The notes beneath the pieces are model-generated. The model was not told where the DNA came from. It ran no database searches and was given only the letters and a program-made list of their open reading frames with translations. The translations under genes and the position numbers were made by a program. From Telluria mixta (GTDB lineage Bacteria; Pseudomonadota; Gammaproteobacteria; Burkholderiales; Burkholderiaceae_D), in the NCBI RefSeq assembly GCF_029223865.1, contig NZ_CP119520.1, positions 496,001 to 560,000 on the forward strand: a stretch of 64,000 nt of DNA. Direction: 5' to 3'. How positions within the stretch are numbered: position 1 is the stretch's first letter; each line of letters opens with the position of its first letter. Positions 55,746 through 64,000 of this stretch are shown in pieces.

Positions 55746-55967
55746 TTAGTCACCTGGCCCTTCACCGGGCATGGTGTCGGCCATCAGCCGCAGCTCTTCC
55801 GGCGTCAGCTCCTCCGGCTTCTTGCCCTCGAGGCCATCGAAGTCGGTGGGCTGCTGCGCTTCTTGCTGCGCCTCCTGCTGTGCTGGTGGCTGGCCCGGCG
55901 GTGCTGAAGGCGCCGCTTCCGGCTGCTGTGCGTTGGTCTGCGGGGACTGTGCTTGATCGTTGGCCAT
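55746..55967 (-). CDS. small Gln/Pro/Glu-rich hypothetical protein
   Basis: 73 residues. AAGGAG lies eight bases before the ATG at 55,967, which supports real translation. Residues 1-45 are Gln, Ala and Pro repeats (AQQEAQQEAQQ), and the C-terminal part is acidic (FDGLEGKKPEELTPEELRLMADTMPGEGPGD). No signal peptide, membrane segment or known domain is visible; it is probably disordered and cytoplasmic. It converges on the third receptor gene. I do not recognise the family. Confidence 0.65.
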   Translation of the reverse strand: MANDQAQSPQTNAQQPEAAPSAPPGQPPAQQEAQQEAQQPTDFDGLEGKKPEELTPEELRLMADTMPGEGPGD

Positions 55968-56008
55968 GTTGTGCTCCTTGCGACGATGGATCGGTTAGAG
56001 CCAGTGTG

Positions 56009-56806
56009 TCACAAGGGCGGCTCCGATGGCGTCCGCATCGGCGCGATCCGATCGAGCCTGATCCAGCCGCTGGCCTCGCGGCCCGTGCGCGGATTGCGGT
56101 ACGCGACATCCGCGTACTCGCCATACGTGTGCAGGACGGTCAGCACGTCGCCCGGAATCACGAACAGCTGCGGGAGCTTGCACTCGTCCAGCGGCGCCGT
56201 GTGGAACCAGGCGCGGCCGGTGCCGCTGATGACACGTACCGCTTGCGCGGACTCGACCGGGATCCAGCGCGATGCGGCCGTGAGCTGGGCGGCTTCGCAG
56301 CGCGTGAGTACGTTGGTGAGTTCCTTCATGCGGTCCTGCATCCACACGAACTCGTGCACCTGTCCCGTGCCCTCCTGCGCCAGCTGGACGACCAGTTTGT
56401 CGCCGGCGCGGCGCGCCCCGAAGCCCGTCAGGCAATCGCCGAACGGCTGCGACATCGTCGCCTCATCGCCCGGCCCGATCTGCAGCAGGGTGAAGCGGTG
56501 CCGGCACTGCGGATCGGGCAACAGGGCATCGACGAGCACGTAGTCGGCATCGTCCTGCACGGACAGCTTGACAAGGCCCGCGGCGCCGTCGACCTGCCCA
56601 AGCGATGCGCCGCGCAAGCGGATGTCGGAGCGGCCGGCGCCGTCGATGGCTTGCGTTTCGACCGGTCCAGAGCGCGTGGCGACATGCGTGTGCTCGTCGG
56701 CCGCGGCGCACCACGGGTGCATCGAGACCACACACGCAACGATGGCGGCCCGGAAGAACAAACGCCCGCGCGGGGCGGGCGTCATGGCGGCGAAGGCGGT
56801 TGCCAT
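56009..56806 (-). CDS. secreted protein with a C-terminal SH3-like domain
   Basis: 265 residues with an N-terminal signal peptide (LFFRAAIVACVVSMHPWCAAADE). The start is uncertain: ATG at 56,806 or 56,785, neither with a good ribosome-binding site. The middle region is beta-rich with four Cys. The last 60 residues (LPQLFVIPGDVLTVLHTYGEYADVAYRNPRTGREASGWIRLDRI) have the SH3-like pattern of a bacterial wall-associated domain. The gene follows tldD after 17 bases and may be co-transcribed with it. Function unknown. Confidence 0.65.
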   Translation of the reverse strand: MATAFAAMTPAPRGRLFFRAAIVACVVSMHPWCAAADEHTHVATRSGPVETQAIDGAGRSDIRLRGASLGQVDGAAGLVKLSVQDDADYVLVDALLPDPQCRHRFTLLQIGPGDEATMSQPFGDCLTGFGARRAGDKLVVQLAQEGTGQVHEFVWMQDRMKELTNVLTRCEAAQLTAASRWIPVESAQAVRVISGTGRAWFHTAPLDECKLPQLFVIPGDVLTVLHTYGEYADVAYRNPRTGREASGWIRLDRIAPMRTPSEPPL

Positions 56807-56823
56807 CGCGATGCGGCGAGCCG

Positions 56824-58284
56824 TCAGGCCGTTCCGCCGACGGTCACGCCGTCGATGCGCAGCGTCGGCTGGCCCACGCCCACCGGGACGCTCTGGCCTT
56901 CCTTGCCGCACACGCCCACGCCCGAGTCCAGGCGCATGTCGTTGCCGATCATGGAGATGCGGTTCATCGTGTCCGGGCCGTTGCCGATCAAGGTCGCGCC
57001 CTTCACCGGGTACGTCACTTTACCGTCCTCGATCATGTAGGCTTCGCTGGCCGAGAACACGAATTTGCCGTTCGTGATGTCGACCTGGCCGCCGCCGAAG
57101 TTCACCGCATACAGGCCGTTCTTGACCGAGGCCAGGATCTCGGCCGGGTCCTTGTCGCCGGCCAGCATGTACGTGTTCGTCATGCGCGGCATCGGCAGGT
57201 GGGCGAACGACTCGCGACGCGCATTGCCCGTCACCGGCATCTTCATCAGGCGCGCGTTCATCGTGTCCTGGATATAGCCCTTCAGAATGCCGTCTTCGAT
57301 CAGCGTGGTGCACTGGGTCGGGTTGCCCTCGTCGTCCATGTTCAGCGAACCGCGGCGGTCCTGCAAGGTGCCGTCGTCGACGACGGTCACGCCCTTCGCG
57401 GCGACGCGCTGGCCGATCATGCCCGCGTACGCGGACGAGCCCTTGCGGTTGAAGTCGCCTTCGAGGCCGTGGCCGACCGCTTCGTGCAGCAGCACGCCGG
57501 GCCAGCCCGGGCCGAGCACGATGGTCATCGGACCGGCCGGCGCGGGACGCGCTTCCAGGTTCACGAGGGCCGACTGCACGGCTTCGCTGGCGTATTTTTC
57601 CAGCAGCTCGTCGCTGAAGTAGGCGTAATCGTAACGCCCGCCGCCGCCCGACGAGCCCATCTCGCGCCGGCCGTTCTGCTCGGCGATGACGGTGACGGAC
57701 ACGCGCACGAGCGGACGGATGTCGGCCGCCAGCACGCCATCGCTGCGCACGACGAGCACGACGTCGTACTCGCCGGCCAGGCCGGCCATCACCTGCACGA
57801 CGCGCGGATCTTTTGCACGCGCGATCTTTTCGACACGCTCCAGCAGCGCGACTTTCGCGGTGGCGTCGAGCGAGGCCAGCGGGTCATGCGGCAGGTACAG
57901 CGAGCGGCCGCCGGACGGCTGGACGTTCGCCGCGACCTTCACGCGGCCGGCGCCCGCGCGCGCGATCGTGCGCGTCGCCGCGGCGGCGTCCAGCAGGGCG
58001 GCCTGCGAGATTTCATCGGAGTAAGCGAAGGCGGTCCTGTCGCCCGACACGGCGCGTACGCCGACGCCCTGGTCGATCGAAAAGCTGCCGCTCTTGACGA
58101 TGCCCTCTTCCAGGCTCCAACCTTCGCTCTTGGTGAACTGGAAATACAGGTCGGCATAGTCGACCTTGTGCGTGAACATGGTCCCCAGCGTCGTGATCAG
58201 CTTGCCTTCGTCGAGGCCGAATGGCGTCAACAGGACGTCGCGCGCGACAGCGAGGGAGGAGAGATTCGGTTCGAATGGAGTCAT
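56824..58284 (-). CDS. tldD: metalloprotease TldD
   Basis: 486 residues (E. coli 481). TldD with TldE (PmbA) degrades unfolded peptides and matures ribosomal peptides such as microcin B17. The zinc motif HEAVGH, within [19 protein letters not shown], is intact. Other family marks are [50 protein letters not shown] and the C-terminal [25 protein letters not shown]. TldE is not in the window. Neighbours tldD-nitrilase-yhdP-glnE are standard in this group. Confidence 0.96.
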   Translation of the reverse strand: MTPFEPNLSSLAVARDVLLTPFGLDEGKLITTLGTMFTHKVDYADLYFQFTKSEGWSLEEGIVKSGSFSIDQGVGVRAVSGDRTAFAYSDEISQAALLDAAAATRTIARAGAGRVKVAANVQPSGGRSLYLPHDPLASLDATAKVALLERVEKIARAKDPRVVQVMAGLAGEYDVVLVVRSDGVLAADIRPLVRVSVTVIAEQNGRREMGSSGGGGRYDYAYFSDELLEKYASEAVQSALVNLEARPAPAGPMTIVLGPGWPGVLLHEAVGHGLEGDFNRKGSSAYAGMIGQRVAAKGVTVVDDGTLQDRRGSLNMDDEGNPTQCTTLIEDGILKGYIQDTMNARLMKMPVTGNARRESFAHLPMPRMTNTYMLAGDKDPAEILASVKNGLYAVNFGGGQVDITNGKFVFSASEAYMIEDGKVTYPVKGATLIGNGPDTMNRISMIGNDMRLDSGVGVCGKEGQSVPVGVGQPTLRIDGVTVGGTA

Positions 58285-58327
58285 TGCGTCAGGTCTTTCT
58301 GATAGGGATGGGGCATTGTGCCATACC

Positions 58328-59128
58328 TTAAAGTTTGCGGTGTTTCAGCGCCGGCAAACTCTCGCGCACCTTCGCGATGTATTCCGGATCGATCTCGCCG
58401 CTGACGACGCCCTCGCCTTCCGGCAACACATCCTTCACTTCGCCCCACGGGTCGATCAGCATGCTGTGGCCGAACGTGCGGCGCCGGTTCGGGTGCTCGC
58501 CGCCCTGGGCCGAGGCCAGCACATAGCACTGGTTCTCGATGGCGCGGGCGCGCAGCAGCACTTCCCAGTGCGCGAGACCCGTCGTGTGCGTGAACGCGGC
58601 CGGCACGATGATCAGCGCGCAATCGCCCATCGCCCGGAACAGTTCCGGGAAGCGCAGGTCGTAGCAGATCGCCAGGCCGACCTTGCCGAACGGCGCCTCG
58701 AAGCTGCCGACCGTCTCGCCCGGTACGATGGTGCGCGCTTCGTCGTACGACTCGCTGCCCTTGTTAAAACCGAACAAGTGGATCTTGTCGTAGCGGCCGA
58801 CGTGCTGCCCGGCCGGATCGTAGACGAGCGTCGTGTTCAGCACGCGGCCCGCATCGCCCGACACGAGCGGCAAGGTGCCGCCGATGAGCCAGATGCCGTG
58901 CTCGCGCGCCTGTCCTGCCAGGAAATCCTGGATGGGGCCGTGGCCCGGCTCTTCCGCGTGGGCGACCTTGTCCGTGTCCGTCATGCCCATGATGGGCCAG
59001 TATTCCGGCAACGTGACCAGTTGCGCGCCGCGGGCGGCGGCGTCCGCGATCAGGCGGCGCGCGGTGGCAATGTTTTCTTCCACGACAGGGGTGGACACCA
59101 TCTGTACGGCAGCAACTGTGGTCTTCAT
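58328..59128 (-). CDS. carbon-nitrogen hydrolase (nitrilase superfamily, Nit1/YafV type)
   Basis: 266 residues. The ATG at 59,128 overlaps the yhdP stop (ATGA). The Glu-Lys-Cys triad is visible: LPEYWP (Glu), [14 protein letters not shown] (Lys) and [14 protein letters not shown] (Cys). The closest class by eye is the deaminated glutathione amidase/Nit1 type. Substrate is not proven from sequence. The gene follows yhdP and precedes tldD. Confidence 0.92.
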   Translation of the reverse strand: MKTTVAAVQMVSTPVVEENIATARRLIADAAARGAQLVTLPEYWPIMGMTDTDKVAHAEEPGHGPIQDFLAGQAREHGIWLIGGTLPLVSGDAGRVLNTTLVYDPAGQHVGRYDKIHLFGFNKGSESYDEARTIVPGETVGSFEAPFGKVGLAICYDLRFPELFRAMGDCALIIVPAAFTHTTGLAHWEVLLRARAIENQCYVLASAQGGEHPNRRRTFGHSMLIDPWGEVKDVLPEGEGVVSGEIDPEYIAKVRESLPALKHRKL

Positions 59129-62100
59129 TTGGCTCCCTTCTTGTCCTTGTTGCGGTCCTGCGCGGCCGCGTTCGCGGCGGCGGCGGCCACGGCGGGCGAA
59201 TTGTCCAGCTTGACGATGTGCGGCGACTTCCACGGTCCCGTCACCTGCATGTGATACGTGAGCGCCTTCATGACGGGCGCGCGCAGGAACAGCTGGGCCA
59301 GGAAACTGCCGAGGCCGATCACGGGGTTCACCGCGAGGCCGTACACGAGCGAGCTGGTGCCGAGGTTGAATTCCGGGATCACGACGACGTGCAGGTTCGT
59401 CGATTCGTTGGCGATGTCGGCCGTGCCATCCATCAGCACCGTCGCCGCCACACCGTGCATCTTGAGATTATCCGTGCGCACGACGCCGCGCGTGATCATC
59501 GCGTTGGCCGTGATGCCGTCGAAGGCGAGGCCTTCCGAGAACACGTCGTGGAAATCGAGCTTCAGCATGCGCGGCAGCATCTGCAGGCTCAGCACGCCCA
59601 GCAGTTTCGCGGCGCCCGGGTCCTGCTTGAGGAATTGGCCATCCTCGACGTTCATCTGGATCTGGCCCGACAGGCTCGGGATGTCGAGCGAGTACGGCAG
59701 GCCGGCCCAGGAGATGTCGCCGGACAGCGAACCCTTGCCGTGGCGCAGTGTCTCCGGGAAGCCGAGGCGGTCCAGCAGGCGGCCGGCGTCGCTGATGTCG
59801 AGCGCGAAATTGAGCGCCGTATTGCTCTTGCCGTCGCGCATGAGCCAGCGGCCGTTCGCCTTCAGCTGGCCGTCCGGATTCGTCAGCGCCAGTTTCTCGA
59901 TACGCCACTCGCGCCCGGCCAGCGCCTGCGCATTGCTGGCCACCAGTTCCAGGCGGCCGAACTGCTTGTTGAACAGCTCGAAGCGGTCGGCCACGATGTC
60001 GAGGGCCGGGATGCTGGCGCTGGCGCCCTTGTTCGATTCGAGCAGGTCCTTGACTTCGTTCGCGGACGATTCCGGGATCACGAGCGATGCCAGGCGCGCC
60101 GTCACCTTGCCCAGGCCCTGGCCCGATTCGGCCCACGTCACGTAACCGACCACCTGGCGCGAATCGATGCTGGCCTGCCACGTATTGTTCTGGTGCGTGG
60201 CGCCGACGACGACGTCGCGCAGCGCCCGCTCGCCAATGACCAGTTCGCCGGCACGCGCGGCCACGATATCCGGCACCACGTACTGGGCCATGCCGCCGCC
60301 GCTATCGGCAGACGCGGCAGACGGAGCAGGCACGGCCTCGCCCGGCCCGGCGATGTCGGCCGCCGCCGCGAGCCAGCGGTCGACGTTCAGCGCCTTCATG
60401 TTCACGTTGATCATCATGCCGCTGTCGGGCTCGGGCGCCGGCACGTTGACGCCGATGCCGCCCCGTTTGACGATCCACGGGCCGTGCGGCTGGCGCTCGC
60501 GCACGTATTTCGCAGCCGCGATATTGCCCAGCAGGATGCGGATGTCGTCGTGGCCGACGCCGTCCGCCCCCGTCGGCTGGCCCGTCAGGACGAAGTGCAG
60601 CGGCAGCGCGTCCGGCGCGGGCTTGTTCAGCGGCGCGGGCAGCTCGATGCCGAGGCCGGCCAGATTGGTATCGAGGATGATCTGGGTTTGGCGGTCCTTC
60701 ACCGTGACGGTGCCGCCGAAACGCGCGCCGCCGGACAGTTTATTGCCCAGGCGCTGCAGCGCCGGCAGGGACCGCGTCTGGCGCATGCCCTCGGCCGTGG
60801 CGCTGCCGGCCATGCGGATCTGGATGCTGCCGTCGCGCTGGGTGCCGCCGGACAATTGCAGCGGTCCGCCCAGGAAGCTGGCGCCCACACCGTTCAGGTT
60901 CACGCCGTGTTCGGAAAACTCGATGCGGCCCAGCGCGGCCTCGATCGGCGGCAGGTCGGGGAACAGCACGACCTCGTTGTTCTGCAGCTGCAGCGCGCCC
61001 TGCACCTTCGCATCGTGCAGGTTCGCGAGCGGCAGGTGCAGTTTCAGGCCCAGCTTCGCCGGGCCGGTTCCCTTGGTGTCCTCGGTGAAATGGCCGATCC
61101 ATTCGAGCACGGGGCTCGCCGCCACGTAGTGCAGGAAGTCTGGCAGCGGGCCGGCGGCCGTGCCGTCGATGTCGAGCATCATCTCGTGGATGCCCAGCTC
61201 GGGGATCACGGCCCGCACGTTCGACAGCGCGATGCCCTGCGTGCGCGCCGTGTCGGCGTGGATGTCCATGCGCGCGCGGTCGAACACAATGGACCCGTTG
61301 ATGTTTTCCAGCAGCGGCCACAGCGGCGTCTTGCCGTCGGTCGCCTTGTGGCCCGGGGCATACTCGAGCTTGCCGTCCTCGATGCGGCCGCCGACGCGGA
61401 ACTCGCCCTTGGCGCGCTGGACGGCATTCTCGGCGTGGAACGGGAACTGGGCCAGGTCGCCGCGCAGGCGCAGGCGCGTGTCGTGCAGCATGCCGCTCTG
61501 CAGCGCGCCCGTCAGCCATTCGCGCAGGCCCTCCGGCGTCGCGAGCGGCAGCCAGCGGCCGATGCTGGCGATCTCGAAATTGTCGACGGTACCCGTGAAG
61601 TCGGCATTGCCCGGCCCCTGGCCGGCTTTCAACGGCAGCACGTGGCGGCCCGTCAAGGTCGCCTTCAGCGCGCCCTGGGCCAGGTTCAGGCTGTCGACGT
61701 CGACGGCCAGTTGCTCGTCCGCCAGGTGCGTCCAGCGTGCGTGCAGGGCGAACTGGTCGAACGGCATTTCCGGATCGGCAAACCAGGCCGGCAGCGCCAG
61801 CACGAGCTTGTCGGAATCGATGTCGACGCTGCCGCCATGGTCGCTCGCGTCGATGCGGCCCGACAGATTCCTGAAGCCCGGCAGCGCCGGCCGTGCGGCC
61901 TGGGCCGGCTGGCCATCGGCCGCGGCCAGCTCGGCGCGTGCCGCCAGCGGATTCATGCCGAGGTTCTCGACGTCGCCGCGCACGCGGTAGCCGGTGATGT
62001 GCGGGAAGCGGCCCTGCCACTCGATGTCGGCGTCGTTGATGCGGCCGCGCGGCGCCAGTTCCGTCAGCAGCTGGCGATGCGCGGGCGCGATGGGCAGTTG

Positions 62101-63372
62101 CACGGCCAGCGCGGCCAGCGCGCCCACGTCCAGTTGTTCGGCGCGCACTTCGAAGCGCTCGGGCTGGGTGCGCGTGGCCGGGCGCCACGACTCGTTCAGG
62201 GTGGCCGGCGGCAGCACGACGCCGCCTTCCGTGACGACCGAGAAATCCTCCAGGCCGATCGTGTGGCCCAGCGCGCCGAAGGTCGGCTTGCCATCGTCCA
62301 CGTTCGGCGCGATGGTCTCGCTGGCCGACAGCCGGCCCGATACGCGCGACAGCGCCAGCGGCGGCGTGTCCGGGCCGAGGCGCGCGCTGACGCCGGCCAG
62401 CGCCAGGTCGGCCGTGAACCCGGCCAGGCGCGCGTGGTCGAAGTCGAGCCAGGCGCGCACGGAGCCGCGGCCCTCTTGCAGGGTGAACGGGTAATCGATG
62501 TACTGCTTCCAGGCGGCCAGATCCGTATTGCGCAGGTCGGCATACACCTGGCCTTTCCACCGCCTTGCATCGGACGGCTTGGCGCCGAACGGCGGGTGCG
62601 AGAAGCGCGCGCGCAGGTCGAGCGGGTCGCCGGCGCCCGGCGGCGGCGCGGCCTTCAGGGCAAAGCGGTGCGCCGTCCAGCGGTTCTGCAGCACGAGGGT
62701 CACGTCCGACAGCGCGAGCGTGGGCGCGCCGCGCAGCTCGTCCGTCCACGACAAACGGCCTTCGCGGATCACGACCTCGTGCTGGCGCAGCAGCCAGTCG
62801 GCGCCGCCGCCCTCTCCCTTCTTGTTCGGTTCGATGCGTACGCCGGCCACGGCGATGACGCCATCAAGCCCGCGCCGCACGTCCAGTTCCGGCCGGTTGA
62901 TTTCCAGCGCCTCGAACCGGGGTTCGGCCGCCATCACCGACCACCACGACACGGTGGCGGACACGGACGGCAGCGCCAGCAGCTGGCGTCCTTCGCGGTC
63001 GTGCAGGCGCAGGTCGCCGAGATAGAGATTCGGCCGCAGGCCGCGCCACGACGCGTAGACGCGGGCGATGGTCACCTGGTTGCCCAGCGCGCGGCTGGCG
63101 GCACGTTCGATGTCCGGTTTGTAGTAATCGATGTTCGGCAGGACCGCGTAGCGCAGCACCAGGAATATCGCCATGAAGGCGAAATAGACGAGCAGGACGG
63201 CCTTGATCGTGAAGCCGAGCACGTGATGCGACGCGAGGTTCGCATAGCGGTAGCAGGCACGCGCGCGGGCCCAGCGCTCCACCAGCGGCACGTGCTCATG
63301 CGCGTGCGTCTGGAGATGCGCCTGCTCGTGCGCGTCATGTTCGCGCTGCGCCTGCGGTTCCGGGTTGTGCAT
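59125..63372 (-). CDS. yhdP: very large AsmA-like envelope protein YhdP
   Basis: 1415 residues (E. coli YhdP 1266). YhdP-family proteins bridge inner and outer membranes and move phospholipids to the outer membrane. One N-terminal membrane segment (VLGFTIKAVLLVYFAFMAIFLVLRYAV, about 57-83) follows a His-rich tail of about 30 residues (EHDAHEQAHLQTHAHEH) that is unusual and could bind metal. The rest is a long beta-helix-type chain with repeats, ending with an AsmA-like C-terminal region (IQMNVEDGQFLKQDPGAAKLLGVLSLQMLPRMLKLDFHDVFSEGLAFD). I use the ATG at 63,372; the longer frame needs a TTG. Confidence 0.93.
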   Translation of the reverse strand: MHNPEPQAQREHDAHEQAHLQTHAHEHVPLVERWARARACYRYANLASHHVLGFTIKAVLLVYFAFMAIFLVLRYAVLPNIDYYKPDIERAASRALGNQVTIARVYASWRGLRPNLYLGDLRLHDREGRQLLALPSVSATVSWWSVMAAEPRFEALEINRPELDVRRGLDGVIAVAGVRIEPNKKGEGGGADWLLRQHEVVIREGRLSWTDELRGAPTLALSDVTLVLQNRWTAHRFALKAAPPPGAGDPLDLRARFSHPPFGAKPSDARRWKGQVYADLRNTDLAAWKQYIDYPFTLQEGRGSVRAWLDFDHARLAGFTADLALAGVSARLGPDTPPLALSRVSGRLSASETIAPNVDDGKPTFGALGHTIGLEDFSVVTEGGVVLPPATLNESWRPATRTQPERFEVRAEQLDVGALAALAVQLPIAPAHRQLLTELAPRGRINDADIEWQGRFPHITGYRVRGDVENLGMNPLAARAELAAADGQPAQAARPALPGFRNLSGRIDASDHGGSVDIDSDKLVLALPAWFADPEMPFDQFALHARWTHLADEQLAVDVDSLNLAQGALKATLTGRHVLPLKAGQGPGNADFTGTVDNFEIASIGRWLPLATPEGLREWLTGALQSGMLHDTRLRLRGDLAQFPFHAENAVQRAKGEFRVGGRIEDGKLEYAPGHKATDGKTPLWPLLENINGSIVFDRARMDIHADTARTQGIALSNVRAVIPELGIHEMMLDIDGTAAGPLPDFLHYVAASPVLEWIGHFTEDTKGTGPAKLGLKLHLPLANLHDAKVQGALQLQNNEVVLFPDLPPIEAALGRIEFSEHGVNLNGVGASFLGGPLQLSGGTQRDGSIQIRMAGSATAEGMRQTRSLPALQRLGNKLSGGARFGGTVTVKDRQTQIILDTNLAGLGIELPAPLNKPAPDALPLHFVLTGQPTGADGVGHDDIRILLGNIAAAKYVRERQPHGPWIVKRGGIGVNVPAPEPDSGMMINVNMKALNVDRWLAAAADIAGPGEAVPAPSAASADSGGGMAQYVVPDIVAARAGELVIGERALRDVVVGATHQNNTWQASIDSRQVVGYVTWAESGQGLGKVTARLASLVIPESSANEVKDLLESNKGASASIPALDIVADRFELFNKQFGRLELVASNAQALAGREWRIEKLALTNPDGQLKANGRWLMRDGKSNTALNFALDISDAGRLLDRLGFPETLRHGKGSLSGDISWAGLPYSLDIPSLSGQIQMNVEDGQFLKQDPGAAKLLGVLSLQMLPRMLKLDFHDVFSEGLAFDGITANAMITRGVVRTDNLKMHGVAATVLMDGTADIANESTNLHVVVIPEFNLGTSSLVYGLAVNPVIGLGSFLAQLFLRAPVMKALTYHMQVTGPWKSPHIVKLDNSPAVAAAAANAAAQDRNKDKKGAK

Positions 63373-63537
63373 CAAAAGGCTCAAAGGCTCGCCGAGTATT
63401 AATAATCTGTAAATAAGAGAGCGCTTGCAACATCCGCGGCGTCTACCTTACCATCGTGCTGACCCAGGGCAGCATGGCGGGCAATTTTACCCCATAGCAA
63501 GCGTCCCGAAACGCACAACTCGTCTGGAAATCGCCCT

Positions 63538-64000
63538 ATGCTTCAAGCTTCCCCGCAGTCTCTGGCGCAGATGTCGCGCTTTTACCAACGCTGGCTCGGC
63601 GCCGATCCGGCCCGTGCCGGGCGCGTCGATACCCTGTCCGCATTATCGCTGGCCTCCCTCGATTTCGGCGCAGCGCTGAAGACCGAGGCCGCCTTGGGTC
63701 CGAACGGCACAGTCCTGCCGACAACCCGGGCGATGCGCCGCCTGCGCAACCTGCTCATCTGCACCATCATCCGGCGCGACCTCGACGGCCAGGCCGACCT
63801 CGACGAAGTCGTCACGGCGATGAGCCGCTTCGCCGATTTCGCCGTCCAGACCCACCTGGCCGAGCTGATGGCGGAAATGACCGCGCTGCACGGCGAACCG
63901 GTCGGCGCCGATTCCGGACGCCCCCAGCAGATGATGGTGCTGGCGATGGGCAAGCACGGCGGCGGCGAACTGAACGTCTCGTCGGATATCGACCTCATCT
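63538..64000 (+). CDS. glnE: 5' part of glutamine synthetase adenylyltransferase/deadenylase GlnE
   Basis: The frame starts at ATG 63,538 and is open to the window end (154 codons). It opens with a helical N-terminus (MSRFYQRWLGADPARAGRV) and contains the nucleotidyltransferase motif LAMGKHGGGELNVSSDIDLI at its end, which is diagnostic. Most GlnE proteins have GKLGG in this place; His replaces Leu here. It adenylylates and deadenylylates glutamine synthetase in response to nitrogen status. It diverges from yhdP with a 165-base gap that shows no promoter recognisable by eye. The C-terminus lies outside the window. Confidence 0.93.
   Translation, partial: MLQASPQSLAQMSRFYQRWLGADPARAGRVDTLSALSLASLDFGAALKTEAALGPNGTVLPTTRAMRRLRNLLICTIIRRDLDGQADLDEVVTAMSRFADFAVQTHLAELMAEMTALHGEPVGADSGRPQQMMVLAMGKHGGGELNVSSDIDLI

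Overview
The window looks like chromosome from a high-GC betaproteobacterium of the Oxalobacteraceae, Massilia-like. The evidence is the rimP-nusA-infB-rbfA-truB run, the glnE/yhdP/nitrilase/tldD neighbourhood, several large TonB receptors, and intergenic palindromes of the kind common in that family. No rRNA, tRNA, CRISPR array, transposase or prophage gene was seen.

Region 1 (1-15,370) is a flagellar cluster. Its first part, [fliK end]-fliL-fliA-motA-motB, matches the lafE-F-S-T-U order of lateral (Flag-2 type) flagella. It continues into flgM, flgN and a free-standing muramidase. flgA faces this run convergently. flgBCDEFGHIJKL and a lafW-like gene then run to a strong terminator. FlgJ is split: the rod-capping part lies between flgI and flgK, and the muramidase part is a separate gene 7 kb away.

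Region 2 (15,373-25,218) is the most unusual part. A tight five-gene minus-strand operon encodes a membrane-anchored C39-type cysteine peptidase without an ABC transporter, two predicted outer-membrane beta-barrels, a DUF2059-like secreted protein, and a protein joining MshE/GspE-N-type repeats to a secreted domain. Two AraC-family regulators separate it from four more minus-strand genes. Those four, and the last operon gene, share an 'L-x-D-x-E-L-x-x-V-x-G' motif just after a signal peptide or membrane segment. This resembles the double-glycine leader consensus cut by C39 peptidases. I infer a Sec-dependent export system with a second, C39-type maturation step, possibly related to the poorly studied 'Fil' putative pilus loci of Acinetobacter.

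Region 3 (25,487-38,624) is core: typA, truB, rbfA, infB, nusA, rimP (with a promoter and an attenuator-like leader), rluB with long low-complexity tails, scpB and glk.

Region 4 (38,835-55,967) is transport and amino-acid metabolism: a DedA-rhodanese fusion, a yejBEF-type peptide ABC transporter without its binding protein, three TonB-dependent receptors, a TPR-aspartyl/asparaginyl hydroxylase, and a DAHP synthase gene preceded by an aromatic-rich leader peptide and terminator. That last arrangement is a textbook-like attenuator.

Region 5 (56,009-64,000) holds an SH3-like secreted protein, tldD, a nitrilase-family amidase, yhdP and the start of glnE.
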